Below are positions 8,762 through 17,190 of a stretch of 64,000 bases of DNA, in pieces. Origin of the DNA: Phycisphaerae bacterium (GTDB lineage Bacteria > Planctomycetota > Phycisphaerae > Tepidisphaerales > Tepidisphaeraceae); contig JAICIO010000010.1 of the NCBI GenBank assembly GCA_025924315.1, forward strand, positions 17,247-81,246. Reading direction: 5' to 3'. Under the pieces are notes generated by a model. The model worked only from the letters and a program-made list of their open reading frames with translations, had not been told where the DNA came from and did no database searches. The translations under genes and the position numbers were made by a program. Each line of letters opens with the position of its first letter. The stretch's first letter is position 1.

Positions 8762-9691
8762 TCAAGAGTGGGCCAGAGGGAGGTCAAAGAGCCCTTTTTC
8801 TGCGCGCAAAGCGGGTTGGGATGGCGCGGGCGCCGCAGGCTTTGGCGGATTTTCGATCCGTGTTAGCTGGACGATCCGCTCGAGCTTAAAGGTCCGCCGA
8901 TCGTTGCGCAGCTGGCAATGGGCGACGAGCAGCAATTCTCCGTTTTTCCGGCGCACTTCGAGCGGCTCAATTACGCGGTGCGTGCGATGCTCGTTTGCGT
9001 CGAGATACTCCATCATCACGCAGCACTTCTGCTCGAGCGCCTCTTCCAGTTCCAGCGGAAGCAGATTCTCGCGAGCGGTGGCCGGCGCGAGATTCATCGG
9101 CCCGCCCTGCTCGCGCATCAGATCGCAGAGACAGATGGCCCACGAGCCGCAGGGCTCGATGAGCTTCTCCAGCACGCTGGCGGTGGTCTGCGCATCCGCC
9201 AGTGCCCGATGCGCGACCATTGGCGTGATCCCAAGTCGTGGTGCGAGTCGCTGCAATCCATTCCCACCGCGCCCGAAGCGCCGCCGCGCGATGCGGACGG
9301 TGTCGAAAACCGGCGCATCGTTCAGCGCGCTGGCCATCTCCAAACCGCACTTGCGCATCTCTTTGCGGAGGAATTGCAGATCGAAGCGAATGTTGTGGCC
9401 GACGACGACCGCCCCCGCCAGCACGTTCATCATCGGCTCAAGCTGTTGCGTAAACGTCGGTTGCCCCGCGACCATCGCGGGCGTGATGCCAGTGAGCGCG
9501 ATCACCCCGCCGTTGATGCGCCGCTGTGGATCGATGAGCTGACCATACTCCGCGACGCGTTCGCCTCGCTCGATGCGGACGATGCCGATTTCGATGACAC
9601 GATCTCCGAGATCAGCCGACGCGCCGGTCGTTTCGACATCGACCACTGCGATCGGAGTGCTATGGAGCGTATCGATCAGTGAAAACGGCAT
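8762..9691 (-). CDS. DEDDh 3'-5' exonuclease fused to a WYL-like domain
   Basis: 309 residues. Residues 12-175 form an RNase T/DnaQ-type exonuclease: D18 and E20 in VVDVETTG, D104 in HNIRFDLQFL, and H161 with D166 in HRALADAQTT give the full DEDDh set. Residues about 215-285 (ALEQKCCVMMEYLDAN, RVIEPLEVRRKNGELLLVAH, RTFKLERIVQL) match the WYL domain, which binds nucleic acid or nucleotides and often controls phage-defence or damage-response genes. The tail is proline-rich. The exonuclease would trim DNA or RNA in the cytoplasm; the WYL part may sense single strands and gate it, which is inference. It lies between the kinase and fabZ on the same strand. Confidence 0.85.
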   Translation of the reverse strand: MPFSLIDTLHSTPIAVVDVETTGASADLGDRVIEIGIVRIERGERVAEYGQLIDPQRRINGGVIALTGITPAMVAGQPTFTQQLEPMMNVLAGAVVVGHNIRFDLQFLRKEMRKCGLEMASALNDAPVFDTVRIARRRFGRGGNGLQRLAPRLGITPMVAHRALADAQTTASVLEKLIEPCGSWAICLCDLMREQGGPMNLAPATARENLLPLELEEALEQKCCVMMEYLDANEHRTHRVIEPLEVRRKNGELLLVAHCQLRNDRRTFKLERIVQLTRIENPPKPAAPAPSQPALRAEKGLFDLPLAHS

Positions 9692-9727
9692 GGTGCGAAT
9701 CCGTTCGCAAACGTGAGTTCGGGTAAT

Positions 9728-9777
9728 TATTGATTATTGATTAAGGCGATCCATTAATCACTAATCAATAATCAATA
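9728..9777. repeat. A/T-rich inverted repeat with ATTGATT units
   Basis: TATTGATTATTGATTA on the left is matched by TAATCAATAATCAATA on the right, with TTAATCAC between. It fills the gap between two co-directional genes and is far richer in A/T than anything around it. It ends next to the fabZ stop codon, so it sits downstream of fabZ and upstream of the exonuclease gene. Confidence 0.7.
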
Positions 9778-9778
9778 G

Positions 9779-10252
9779 TCACATCTCTGTCCCAACAATC
9801 GACGCCTCGAACGCAATGTTCCCGCTCACGATCCCTTGCACTTTGCAACAGATTCGATGGTGCCGTTCCCAGATCTTCAGGCCCAGGATGTACAGCCGCG
9901 AGCCGGGGGGGACTTGCTGGCGAAATTTGCATTCATCGACTCCGCCGAATCCGATGAAGCCTTTCCAGCCGACGAATTTGCGGGTGTAGAACGAGGCGAG
10001 CTGCGCGCCGGATTCGATCATGAGCACGCCGGGCAGAAGGGGACGGCCGGGGATGTGGCCGGGGACCCAGAATTCATCCTCGCGCACCTCTTTGAAGCCG
10101 AGGATCTCGCCCTTGCTGGGGTCGGCGTGGACGATGCCGTTGAGCATTTCCATATCGCCGCGCTGGGGGTTGCAGGCGCGGATTTCTTCCTGATCGAAGA
10201 TGACCTTGTTCAAATCGATGGAGGCGATGTCGAAGAGGAATTTAGGAGGCAT
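9779..10252 (-). CDS. fabZ: beta-hydroxyacyl-ACP dehydratase, FabZ family
   Basis: 157 residues, a normal FabZ length. The hot-dog fold active site is seen in VPGHIPGRPLLPGVLMIES, with catalytic H66 and E80, and in FIGFGGVDECKFRQQVPPGS. It removes water from 3-hydroxyacyl-ACP in fatty-acid elongation. The N-terminus is about 15 residues longer than in the E. coli enzyme. No acpP or fabG is next to it; a ketosynthase is found 29 kb away at 39516. Some planctomycete FabZ-like proteins act outside the main cycle, so the exact substrate is open. Confidence 0.9.
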   Translation of the reverse strand: MPPKFLFDIASIDLNKVIFDQEEIRACNPQRGDMEMLNGIVHADPSKGEILGFKEVREDEFWVPGHIPGRPLLPGVLMIESGAQLASFYTRKFVGWKGFIGFGGVDECKFRQQVPPGSRLYILGLKIWERHHRICCKVQGIVSGNIAFEASIVGTEM

Positions 10253-10363
10253 CGGCCGGCGCGCTCACACGTAAGGGACAGATACGAAGAAGCCAGAAGT
10301 CGGGACAGCGCCGAGACTTGGCGGCCGTGCCCCGACTCCTGGCTTTGAAAAACGAACGCGAAA

Positions 10364-10573
10364 TTAGGCTTCGGAAGCGGCCGCGCCACCTTCGGCGCCA
10401 CCTTCACCGTCACGGCCTTCCAGGATCTTCTTACGCACTTCCTGAGCGGCAGCCTTAATTTCCTGCATCTTCTTGCGCACGCGCGTGCCGGCGGCCTTAT
10501 TGCCACCCGCGGCCTTGTTCACATCGTCCGCGGCCTCATCGACCAGCCGCTTGAGCGTTTCATATTCCGTCAT
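10364..10573 (-). CDS. Hc1-like small histone H1-type protein
   Basis: 69 residues, starting at ATG 10573 after GGAGG with 5-base spacing; longer frames upstream run through an inverted repeat and are rejected. The core GNKAAGTRVRKKMQEIKAAA is the conserved block of the short bacterial histone H1-like (Hc1) proteins found in planctomycetes, Bacteroidetes and chlamydiae. It forms one or two basic helices. The tail is acidic and glycine/alanine-rich (EGGAEGG), unlike the lysine-rich tails of longer homologues. Such proteins bind DNA or RNA and compact the nucleoid. Confidence 0.8.
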   Translation of the reverse strand: MTEYETLKRLVDEAADDVNKAAGGNKAAGTRVRKKMQEIKAAAQEVRKKILEGRDGEGGAEGGAAASEA

Positions 10574-10680
10574 TGTTGCCTCCAAAAGTTCGGATCGTTG
10601 CGTAAAAACGATATCTGAGGGGGATGGGGGCGTCAATGGCGCTTCAAAAACGCGGGTCAGACGCATCGCGCTGCGTCGAT

Positions 10681-10764
10681 TTGATCCACCCGCTCGCACA
10701 GATACCGCAGATTTAAAGAACACCCCTTCACGAATCTGTGAAATCTGCGCAATCTGTGGATCAA
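10681..10764. repeat. inverted repeat with CGCAGATT units
   Basis: TTGATCCAC at 10681 pairs with GTGGATCAA at 10756, and inside lie CACAGATACCGCAGATTT and AATCTGTGAAATCTGCGC. The motif AGATT recurs about every 11-12 bases. The same element is at 58864-58944. It separates the divergent Hc1-like and ligase genes and ends 2 bases before the ligase start codon, so it would form the whole leader of that mRNA. Confidence 0.8.
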
Positions 10765-10766
10765 TA

Positions 10767-11801
10767 ATGCCTTCCGCGCTCCCATCATTCGTACCCCTGA
10801 TGCTCTGCCAGCTCGTGAAAGAGCCGTTCGACAGTTCCGATTGGATATTCGAACCAAAGCTCGATGGATTGCGCGTTCTCGCCCGATGTGACGGCAGATC
10901 CATCCAGCTTCTCAGCCGCAATGAGCTGCACCAAGAGGCGCAATTTCCCGAAATCGTCTCGGTCCTGCAGAAATGCGTGAAGCGGCCATGCCTGCTCGAT
11001 GGCGAAATCGTCTGTCTCGATGAGAGCGGAAAATCGAGCTTCCGCGCGCTTCAGCAGCGATTTCATATCCAGGATCTCGGCGTGGTCGCGCAGCGTGTGA
11101 AGCTCTACCCCGCATATCTCTATGTTTTCGACATCCTCTTCGACGGCAAGGAAGACCTGCGCTCGCTGAAGCTGGCCGATCGCAAGAAACGCCTCAAATC
11201 CGGCATCGAGTGGAACAAGACGATCCGCTTCACCCCACCGACGCCGGGCAAGGGCGTCGCGATGTTGCGCGACGCGTGCAGACGGGGCGAAGAAGGCATC
11301 GTCGCCAAACGCACGGGCAGCACCTACAGCGGCGATCGCAGCGGCAGCTGGCTGAAGATCAAATGCTCCGGGCGCCAGGAGTTCGTCATCGGCGGATTCA
11401 CGGACCCGCAGAAATCGCGCGTGGGACTCGGCGCCTTGCTCGTTGGCTACTTCAGCGACGACAACAAGAAGTTTCACTACGCGGGGAAGGTCGGCACTGG
11501 CTTCACGAACGAACTGCTTCTCGACCTCCGCAAGCGCTTAGAACCGCTTGAGCAAAATGACAACCCCTTCGCCAATCGCCGCGGACCGCGCGGCGGACAG
11601 GTTCATTACGTCAAACCCACGCTCGTCGCGGAGATCGAATTCGGCGAATGGACGCAACACGATTTGCTGCGTCATCCGCGCTTCGCGGGATTACGTCGTG
11701 ATAAAAAGGCGAAGGACGTGCATCGTGAGAAAGCGAAAACGCTCTCGCAGACCGATCTGAATAAAGGGAAGGAGAAGCGCCGTGGCTCGCGCAGCAAGTA
11801 A
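10767..11801 (+). CDS. ATP-dependent DNA ligase (LigD ligase domain, stand-alone), copy 1
   Basis: 344 residues. Motif I FEPKLDGLRV places the AMP-accepting lysine at K31. Later motifs are DGEIVCLDESG, EEGIVAKRTGSTY (motif IV) and WLKIKC (motif V), followed by an OB domain with VIGGFTDPQKSRVGLGALLVG and KPTLVAEIEFGEWT, typical of LigD ligase modules. It seals nicks after ends are joined in non-homologous end joining. There is no phosphoesterase domain. The gene overlaps the polymerase gene by 20 bases, so the two are co-translated. The ATG at 10767 has no ribosome site because an inverted repeat reaches to 2 bases before it; an upstream start would lie in the repeat. Confidence 0.92.
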   Translation: MPSALPSFVPLMLCQLVKEPFDSSDWIFEPKLDGLRVLARCDGRSIQLLSRNELHQEAQFPEIVSVLQKCVKRPCLLDGEIVCLDESGKSSFRALQQRFHIQDLGVVAQRVKLYPAYLYVFDILFDGKEDLRSLKLADRKKRLKSGIEWNKTIRFTPPTPGKGVAMLRDACRRGEEGIVAKRTGSTYSGDRSGSWLKIKCSGRQEFVIGGFTDPQKSRVGLGALLVGYFSDDNKKFHYAGKVGTGFTNELLLDLRKRLEPLEQNDNPFANRRGPRGGQVHYVKPTLVAEIEFGEWTQHDLLRHPRFAGLRRDKKAKDVHREKAKTLSQTDLNKGKEKRRGSRSK

Positions 11802-12645
11802 GACTTCATCATCCGATTCGCGCGTGAAATTCTCGCACCTCGACAAACTGATGTTCCCTGAAGCGAACGTCACGAAGGGCGAGATCCTCAAGTTCTATGC
11901 CGACATCTCTAAATTCTTGTTGCCTCACCTGCGTAATCGTCCGGCCACGCTCGAGCGACTACCCGACGGGATCAACGGCCAGCGCTTCTTCCAGAAAAAC
12001 GCCCCGGACTACTACCCCGATTGGATTCCGCGAATCAATCTGCCGACTGAAGAAGGCAAACCCGTCAACTACGTCATCGTGAATGATCTCGACACGCTGC
12101 TCTATCTGGTGAATCAAGGCACCATCACCTTTCACGCTCATCTCTCGCGAATCGATTCGCTCGAACAACCGGATTACGTCCTCTTCGACCTCGACCCCGG
12201 CGAAAGAGAATTCAAAGACGTGATCACGATCGCGAAAGCGATTCACAAGCTGCTTGATGCGAAGAAGGTGAAACACTTCATCAAAACCAGCGGCAAACGC
12301 GGGCTGCACATCCTGTCCAAACCGAAGGTGAAAACTTACGAAGAAGGCCGTGCCTGGGCGGTGACGATCGCCGAACAAGTCGTCGCCCAGTTACCGCAAA
12401 TCGCGACGATGGAACGCAGCATCGCCAAACGCGGCGGCCGCCTTTACCTCGACGTCATGCAAAACTCCCTCGGCAAGCACGTCGTCCCTCCGTACGTCCT
12501 CCGCGCCACCCCCCTCGCGACTGTCTCCACGCCACTCGAGTGGAAAGAAGTCACCCCGCGCCTGAACCCGAAAAAGTTCACGATGGACGCGGTCGTGAAG
12601 CGGGTGAAGGGCAGGAGAGATCTGATGGCTTCGCTGTTGAAATAG
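11782..12645 (+). CDS. NHEJ polymerase/primase (LigD polymerase domain, stand-alone), copy 1
   Basis: 287 residues from a GTG start inside the end of the ligase gene. The archaeo-eukaryotic primase-type LigD polymerase is shown by FDLDPG (metal residues D136 and D138), TSGKRGLHI (H176) and RLYLDVMQN (D225), with VSTPLEWKEV after it. The enzyme fills gaps, adds ribonucleotides and bridges broken ends. It is more divergent than copy 2 at 31930: the usual VDWSQN block reads LDVMQN. The overlapping ligase neighbour makes this a split LigD; no Ku gene is with this copy. Confidence 0.92.
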   Translation: MARAASKTSSSDSRVKFSHLDKLMFPEANVTKGEILKFYADISKFLLPHLRNRPATLERLPDGINGQRFFQKNAPDYYPDWIPRINLPTEEGKPVNYVIVNDLDTLLYLVNQGTITFHAHLSRIDSLEQPDYVLFDLDPGEREFKDVITIAKAIHKLLDAKKVKHFIKTSGKRGLHILSKPKVKTYEEGRAWAVTIAEQVVAQLPQIATMERSIAKRGGRLYLDVMQNSLGKHVVPPYVLRATPLATVSTPLEWKEVTPRLNPKKFTMDAVVKRVKGRRDLMASLLK

Positions 12646-12701
12646 CATGGTTTTTCAGCTCGTGCATGTCCGTTTCGCTTCAGTTTGGCCATAATGGAGT
12701 A

Positions 12702-13760
12702 ATGAAAACGCGCACTCTCCTCGCGGCCTCGTTGATCGCCCTTCCCATCTTCGCGGCAACGTCGCAGCCTTCGACTCAATCCTCCGGCAATGCGCTCCTC
12801 GATCGCATCCACGCGGACACTCCGCCGAAGTTTGATCGGGCGAAGCAGTCGGATCGCGACTATGTCATGCAATACATGACGCAGATTCGCGCATGGGGGA
12901 AAGAGAAGGCCGCGATGGAGGCGGAGTTTCTCAAGGCAAATCCGGATCTTCCCGAAGCCGAGAAGATTCGCGGCGACCGTTGGATGATGATGGCGAGTTT
13001 CGACGATCCGGCGAAGGTGAAGTCGGAGGCGGAGGCGTACCTCGCGGATCCGAAACACAAGGACGACGCGACGGCGCTCTTCACCCTCGCCGCCATGGGG
13101 ATGCGCACTCCAGATCGAAGCGATCCGATGCCCGCGATCGAACGGTTCATCGCGGCGCATCCGAAGGATCCACGCGGCGCGCAACTGCTCTTCAGCGTCG
13201 CGCAACGACCGGGCCAGTCGCCGAACCAGGCGCTGATCGATCGTATCATGAAGGACTATCCCGACACCGACGCCGCCCGCATGGCCGCGGGTGCGAATCG
13301 CCAGGCGACCGCGGTCGGCAAACCGTTCGAACTGGAATTCAACGACGCAACCACCGGCAAGCACATCGCGATGAAAGACCTGAAGGGCAAAGTGGTCGTC
13401 GTCGATTTCTGGGCGACGTGGTGCGGCCCCTGCGTCGCGGAAATGCCGGAGATGAAGCGGATCTATTCCGAGTACAAAGACAAAGGCGTCGAGTTCATCG
13501 GCGTCAGTCTCGATCAGCCTGAAAAGGAAGGCGGGCTCGACGCGCTGAAGGAATTCGTTAAGACCAACGAGATTCCCTGGCCGCAGTATTACCAGGGCGA
13601 TTCGTGGGGCGGAAAGTTCACCGCGTCGTGGGGCATCAACAGCATCCCGACCGTCTTCGTTGTCGATCAAGACGGCAACCTCTTCACGACCGCCGCAAGC
13701 CGCGTCGTCGAGCCAATCCTGAAACAGCTGTTGGCTAACAAAGCCAAGGCAGCGCAATAG
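12702..13760 (+). CDS. exported TlpA-like thioredoxin-fold protein
   Basis: 352 residues from ATG 12702 (GGAG just upstream). A signal peptide covers about residues 1-20. Residues 30-200 are a helical, TPR-like region with ALFTLAAMGMRTP. Residues 205-345 are a TlpA/AhpC-type thioredoxin domain with VVDFWATWCGPCVAEMPEM (C241, C244), GVEFIGVSLDQ and the cis-proline segment NSIPTVFVVD. It should act outside the cytoplasmic membrane as a disulfide reductase or in cytochrome maturation. Helical-plus-TlpA layouts are common in planctomycetes. The natural partner is unknown. Confidence 0.88.
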   Translation: MKTRTLLAASLIALPIFAATSQPSTQSSGNALLDRIHADTPPKFDRAKQSDRDYVMQYMTQIRAWGKEKAAMEAEFLKANPDLPEAEKIRGDRWMMMASFDDPAKVKSEAEAYLADPKHKDDATALFTLAAMGMRTPDRSDPMPAIERFIAAHPKDPRGAQLLFSVAQRPGQSPNQALIDRIMKDYPDTDAARMAAGANRQATAVGKPFELEFNDATTGKHIAMKDLKGKVVVVDFWATWCGPCVAEMPEMKRIYSEYKDKGVEFIGVSLDQPEKEGGLDALKEFVKTNEIPWPQYYQGDSWGGKFTASWGINSIPTVFVVDQDGNLFTTAASRVVEPILKQLLANKAKAAQ

Positions 13761-13766
13761 CACGCC

Positions 13767-13820
13767 GTCATCCTGAGCGCAGCGAAGGATCTCGAGATTC
13801 TTCGCTGCGCTCAGAATGAC
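13767..13820. repeat. inverted repeat of the GTCATCCTGAGCGCAGCGAAGG type
   Basis: 26-base arms (13767-13792 and 13795-13820) separated by 2 bases. The only two arm mismatches are C against T, which still pair as G-U in RNA. The arm sequence, TCCTGAGCGCAGCGAAGGAT, is of a type found between genes in many unrelated bacteria. It lies between the stops of convergent genes tlpA-like and ilvE and can serve both as a stem, though no T-run follows. Confidence 0.85.
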
Positions 13821-13836
13821 AAGGTGCGCGATCGCC

Positions 13837-14697
13837 TCAGGCTTCGCGAATGTATCCGCGGAAGAGGTCGAGCAGTCTCTTTGTGAGCGGGCCGGCTTCG
13901 CCGGTGCCGATCGTGCGGCCATCCACCTTCGTCACGGGCATCACTTCCGCGGCGGTGCCGGTCACGAAGATCTCGTCTGAGACATACAGATCGTGTCGTT
14001 GGATGACCTTTTCCGCGAGCGGGATGTTGTTCTTCTTGCAGAGATCGATGATCACCTTGCGCGTCACGCCCTCGAGAATCCCGTCGGCCGTCGTGGGTGT
14101 CTGGATCTGGCCATCGCGCACGATGAAGACGTTGTCGGCGGTGCACTCGGCGACGTTGCCGTCGTGGTTCAGCATGATCGCTTCAGGCACGCCGGCGTCG
14201 TTTGCTTCGATTTTCGCGAGGATGTTGTTGAGGTAATTCAGGCTCTTCACCCGCGGCGGGCACGAATTGGGGTGAGTGCGGATGTATGAGCTGGTGATGA
14301 CGCTCATCCCCTTCTCGTACATCTCCTTCGGATAAACCGCGATGAGGTCGGCGATGATGAACACCGTGGCCTGTTTACATTTTCGTGGATCAAGGCCGAG
14401 ATCGCCGACGCCGCGCGTCACCACCGCGCGCACATAGCAATCCTTGAAGTTGTTCGCCGTCACCGTGTCGTAAATCGCCTTGCAAAACGCTTCGCGGTCG
14501 ATGGGGATCGTCAGGCGAATCGACTTGGCCGAATCATACAGGCGCTTCATGTGCGCGTCGCACTCGAAGATCTTGCCGTTGTAGATGCGGATGCCTTCGA
14601 ATACGCCGTCGCCGTAGAGCAGACCGTGATCGTAGACGCTGATTTTCGCGTCGGCTTTATCAACCAGCTTCCCGTCGATCCACACTTGCAACGACAT
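13837..14697 (-). CDS. ilvE: branched-chain amino acid aminotransferase
   Basis: 286 residues, starting at ATG 14697 with GAGGAG 6 bases upstream. Fold class IV PLP enzyme: the start MSLQVWIDGKLVDKADAKIS and VYDHGLLYGDGVFEGIRIYN are typical, the PLP lysine is probably K151 in RVKSLNYLNN, and the GNVAECTADNVF and GTAAEVMPV loops follow. It interconverts leucine, isoleucine and valine with their keto acids. At 286 residues it is of the short type also shared with D-amino acid aminotransferases, but the sequence is closest in pattern to IlvE. It follows the lolD-like gene by 28 bases, probably in one transcript. Confidence 0.9.
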   Translation of the reverse strand: MSLQVWIDGKLVDKADAKISVYDHGLLYGDGVFEGIRIYNGKIFECDAHMKRLYDSAKSIRLTIPIDREAFCKAIYDTVTANNFKDCYVRAVVTRGVGDLGLDPRKCKQATVFIIADLIAVYPKEMYEKGMSVITSSYIRTHPNSCPPRVKSLNYLNNILAKIEANDAGVPEAIMLNHDGNVAECTADNVFIVRDGQIQTPTTADGILEGVTRKVIIDLCKKNNIPLAEKVIQRHDLYVSDEIFVTGTAAEVMPVTKVDGRTIGTGEAGPLTKRLLDLFRGYIREA

Positions 14698-14725
14698 CTC
14701 GGTCTCCTCAGCTCTGAGCTGTCCC

Positions 14726-15508
14726 CTACTCGTCATCCGGCCCCTGCGCCGGATTCTGCTTCGATACGTCGGCCGGTTTTTCCAATCGCCCTTCGCGCAG
14801 CACCAGCACGCGGTCGGCGCGGTGCGCGATCGAGCGGTCGTGCGTAACCATCACGATCGTCTGCTGCTGCTCGCGATGGAGCTTTTCCAGCACCGCCATG
14901 ATCTGCCGGCCGGTCTCGGAATCGAGATTTCCCGTCGGCTCATCCGCCAGCAGAACACGCGGGCCGTTCATCAGCGCGCGACCTATGGCGACGCGCTGTC
15001 TCTCGCCGCCGGAAAGCTGCGCCGGCCGATGCTTCAGCCGATGTTCCATGCCCAACTGCTCGAGCACCTCGATGGCGCGCTTTCGAATCTGCGGCTTGTT
15101 CGACCGAAACCGCAGCCAGGAATTCTTCACCATCGCCGCGAGCATCGTGTTCTCGAGCACGTTCAATTCGGGCAACAGATGATAGAACTGAAAAACGAAT
15201 CCGAACTGCGAATTCCGCAATTCACTCCGCGCCCTCGCGCTGAGCGACGCGATATCGCGGCCGTCGTATTCGACCGTCCCCGCATCCGCCTCGTCCAGCG
15301 CGCCCAGAATATGAAGCAACGTGCTCTTCCCGGAGCCCGACCGCCCTTCGATCGCAAGGAATTCCCCGGGACGAATCGTCAAATCAACCTGCTTAAGCAC
15401 CACCACGCTGCTGTCGCCCATGCGAAACGATTTCTTCAGCCCACTCGCGCGCAGGATCGCCCCGTTCGCCGAACTTTGCGTCGAAATGGACTGAACCGTT
15501 TTCGTCAC
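14726..15508 (-). CDS. lolD: ABC transporter ATPase, LolD/MacB type
   Basis: 260 residues. It has the Walker A GRSGSGKSTLLHILGALD, Q-loop FVFQFYHLLPELNVLEN, signature LSGGERQRVAIGRALMN, Walker B VLLADEPTGNLD and the switch histidine in MVTHDRS, all in LolD order. An N-terminal 18-residue extension precedes the domain. With the permease upstream it should form an exporter that lifts lipoproteins or another amphiphile from the inner membrane. A long inverted repeat lies between the two genes. Confidence 0.9.
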   Translation of the reverse strand: MTKTVQSISTQSSANGAILRASGLKKSFRMGDSSVVVLKQVDLTIRPGEFLAIEGRSGSGKSTLLHILGALDEADAGTVEYDGRDIASLSARARSELRNSQFGFVFQFYHLLPELNVLENTMLAAMVKNSWLRFRSNKPQIRKRAIEVLEQLGMEHRLKHRPAQLSGGERQRVAIGRALMNGPRVLLADEPTGNLDSETGRQIMAVLEKLHREQQQTIVMVTHDRSIAHRADRVLVLREGRLEKPADVSKQNPAQGPDDE

Positions 15509-15518
15509 TGCAACTTCT

Positions 15519-15590
15519 TATGTGGCACAGCCGCCCTCGGCTGTGCTTCGACTTACAAGGGAGCACAGCCGAGGGCGGCTGTGCCACATA
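15519..15590. repeat. nested inverted repeat, TGTGGCACAG family
   Basis: Perfect 28-base arms at 15519-15546 and 15563-15590 with a 16-base spacer. Each arm is itself a hairpin: CACAGCCGCCCTCGGCTGTG on the left and its complement on the right. It lies in the 91-base gap inside the operon between the permease and the LolD-type ATPase, so a full terminator here would cut the operon. Related copies are at 21845-21908 and 24617-24685. Confidence 0.92.
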
Positions 15591-15599
15591 TTTTGCCTA

Positions 15600-17186
15600 C
15601 TACTCCCACCGCAACGACTCGACGGGATTCTTCCTCGCCGCGATCCACGCCGGAACGAGCGCGCCGATGAGCGCCGACAAAATCGCCACCGTCACGATCA
15701 CCGTCACTTCTTTCGGGTTCATCGTGTTCGGGATCGTATCGAACGCGTACGTCTCCGCGTCCCACATCGTAAACCCAAACGTCCGCCCCACCCACGCGTG
15801 AATCTGGTTGATGAAGTGAATAAACACATACCCGCTGAGAAGCCCCATCGCCCCGCCGACGATCCCGATGGCGAGCCCGTATCCGACAAACACGCCCGCG
15901 ACGTCGTTGCTCGTGGCGCCGACACTTTTGATGATTCCGATGTCGCGCGTCTTCTCCACGACGATCATGTAAAAGATGCAGAAGATCAGAAAGATCGCGA
16001 CGACGCTGATCACGGCAAACAGCATCGTGACGAGGATCTTTTCCTTCTCGACCGCCCCGATGAACTTCGCGTTCACTTCTTCCCACGACCGCGTGGTCAC
16101 CGGATCGCGGAAGAATTCGATTTTGTGATTCGCCAGCACGTCGTCGACGATTTGGCGCACCTTGTCGCGCGTCGCATAAAGATCGGCGTCCGGCTTGATA
16201 CCCACGGTGATGTCTGTCGTCCGCGCCGGCAGCACTTCTTCCTGACCGGTCTTGGCGTCGGTGACTTTCGTCTCCTTCATGTTGAGCATTTCCTGCATCA
16301 CATCGAAGGGGATGTAGACGGTTTGCGAATCGTATTGCCAGACCTTTGTGCGGCTGGCGTCGACGATCCAGAAGCGTCGCTCGGATTTGTCGCGCAGGTC
16401 GATGCTGACCCGCCGATCGCTCACGCCCATCACGGTGAGCTGCGCCCAGCGCGCGTAGAGATCGACTTCTTCTGGGCGAATGTAATCCGGCTTGCCCGCG
16501 CCTGCTTCGTCGCTTGGCCGCTTGTTGAGCCCAACGAGGCTCGCGCCGACGATCATGCCCGGCATCGTGTCGGGATCCATGTTCGGCTGGATCGCCTTGT
16601 ACAGGTCGTCGGTGTAAACGTGCTTAAAGCTGGCGGGGGCATTGAGGATGGACTTCGCTTTTGCTTTTTCCTCGGGTGTCGCCTTTGGGTCATCCAGCGT
16701 TTCCTTACAATCCGAGTATTGCCGGACGAGCGAGTGGCGGAATTGGCTGACCGAATGCATTTTCTCCAGCGGATAACCAATCACCTGCACGCCGTCGTGA
16801 ATCTGGCCATCAATGTTGATGAGCCCGAACGTCCGCAGCGCCGGCACGGCGCCCGCCACCTCCGGGAGCTTTTGAATCCGATCGAGCATCTCCTGGTAAT
16901 ACGGGAACCCCGCCAGCGACTGCCGGCCGACGACAATGTCGCCTGTAATCCCGTGATACGTCTCACGAAACATTCGCAGCCATCCACCCATCACGCTGAT
17001 GACGACAATCACCATTGCGGTGCACAACATCACCGCAACGAGCGAAACCCACGCGATGCGGCGCTTACGCAGATACTTGAACATCAAGTGGCTGACGATC
17101 TTCGGCGCGCGGAGGACGAGCACGATCGCGATCAGAACAATCGCAATGCCCGCGGCGATGGCGTGAAACGTGAACGAGTGCAGCAT
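15600..17186 (-). CDS. ABC transporter permease, LolC/LolE (FtsX) type
   Basis: 528 residues, longer than the usual 400-415 of LolC/E. There is an extra N-terminal hydrophobic segment (about 8-26) before the normal first span (about 47-68, VSLVAVMLCTAMVIVVISVM). Then comes a periplasmic region of roughly 300 residues, a MacB-type domain, and three C-terminal spans of the FtsX fold (LVTMLFAVISVVAIFLIFC, RDIGIIKSVGAT, VPAWIAARKNPVESLRWE). The ATG at 17186 has no ribosome site, since an inverted repeat starts 4 bases upstream; ATG at 17084 (MFKYLRKRR) is an alternative that drops the extra segment. It pairs with the LolD-type ATPase. Confidence 0.85.
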   Translation of the reverse strand: MLHSFTFHAIAAGIAIVLIAIVLVLRAPKIVSHLMFKYLRKRRIAWVSLVAVMLCTAMVIVVISVMGGWLRMFRETYHGITGDIVVGRQSLAGFPYYQEMLDRIQKLPEVAGAVPALRTFGLINIDGQIHDGVQVIGYPLEKMHSVSQFRHSLVRQYSDCKETLDDPKATPEEKAKAKSILNAPASFKHVYTDDLYKAIQPNMDPDTMPGMIVGASLVGLNKRPSDEAGAGKPDYIRPEEVDLYARWAQLTVMGVSDRRVSIDLRDKSERRFWIVDASRTKVWQYDSQTVYIPFDVMQEMLNMKETKVTDAKTGQEEVLPARTTDITVGIKPDADLYATRDKVRQIVDDVLANHKIEFFRDPVTTRSWEEVNAKFIGAVEKEKILVTMLFAVISVVAIFLIFCIFYMIVVEKTRDIGIIKSVGATSNDVAGVFVGYGLAIGIVGGAMGLLSGYVFIHFINQIHAWVGRTFGFTMWDAETYAFDTIPNTMNPKEVTVIVTVAILSALIGALVPAWIAARKNPVESLRWE

Positions 17187-17190
17187 GTCT

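Noticed and set aside
8625..9682. Plus-strand frames over the exonuclease gene.
   Set aside because: Composition is low in hydrophobic residues and no motif is present; the opposite strand has a full DEDDh site.
9728..9777. The A/T-rich repeat as a replication origin.
   Set aside because: There are no DnaA boxes and no dnaA, dnaN or parAB genes nearby; it is a short inverted repeat only.
12444..13922. A 492-codon minus-strand frame over the TlpA-like gene.
   Set aside because: The plus strand has a signal peptide and thioredoxin motif; the minus frame runs through the inverted repeat and has no domain.
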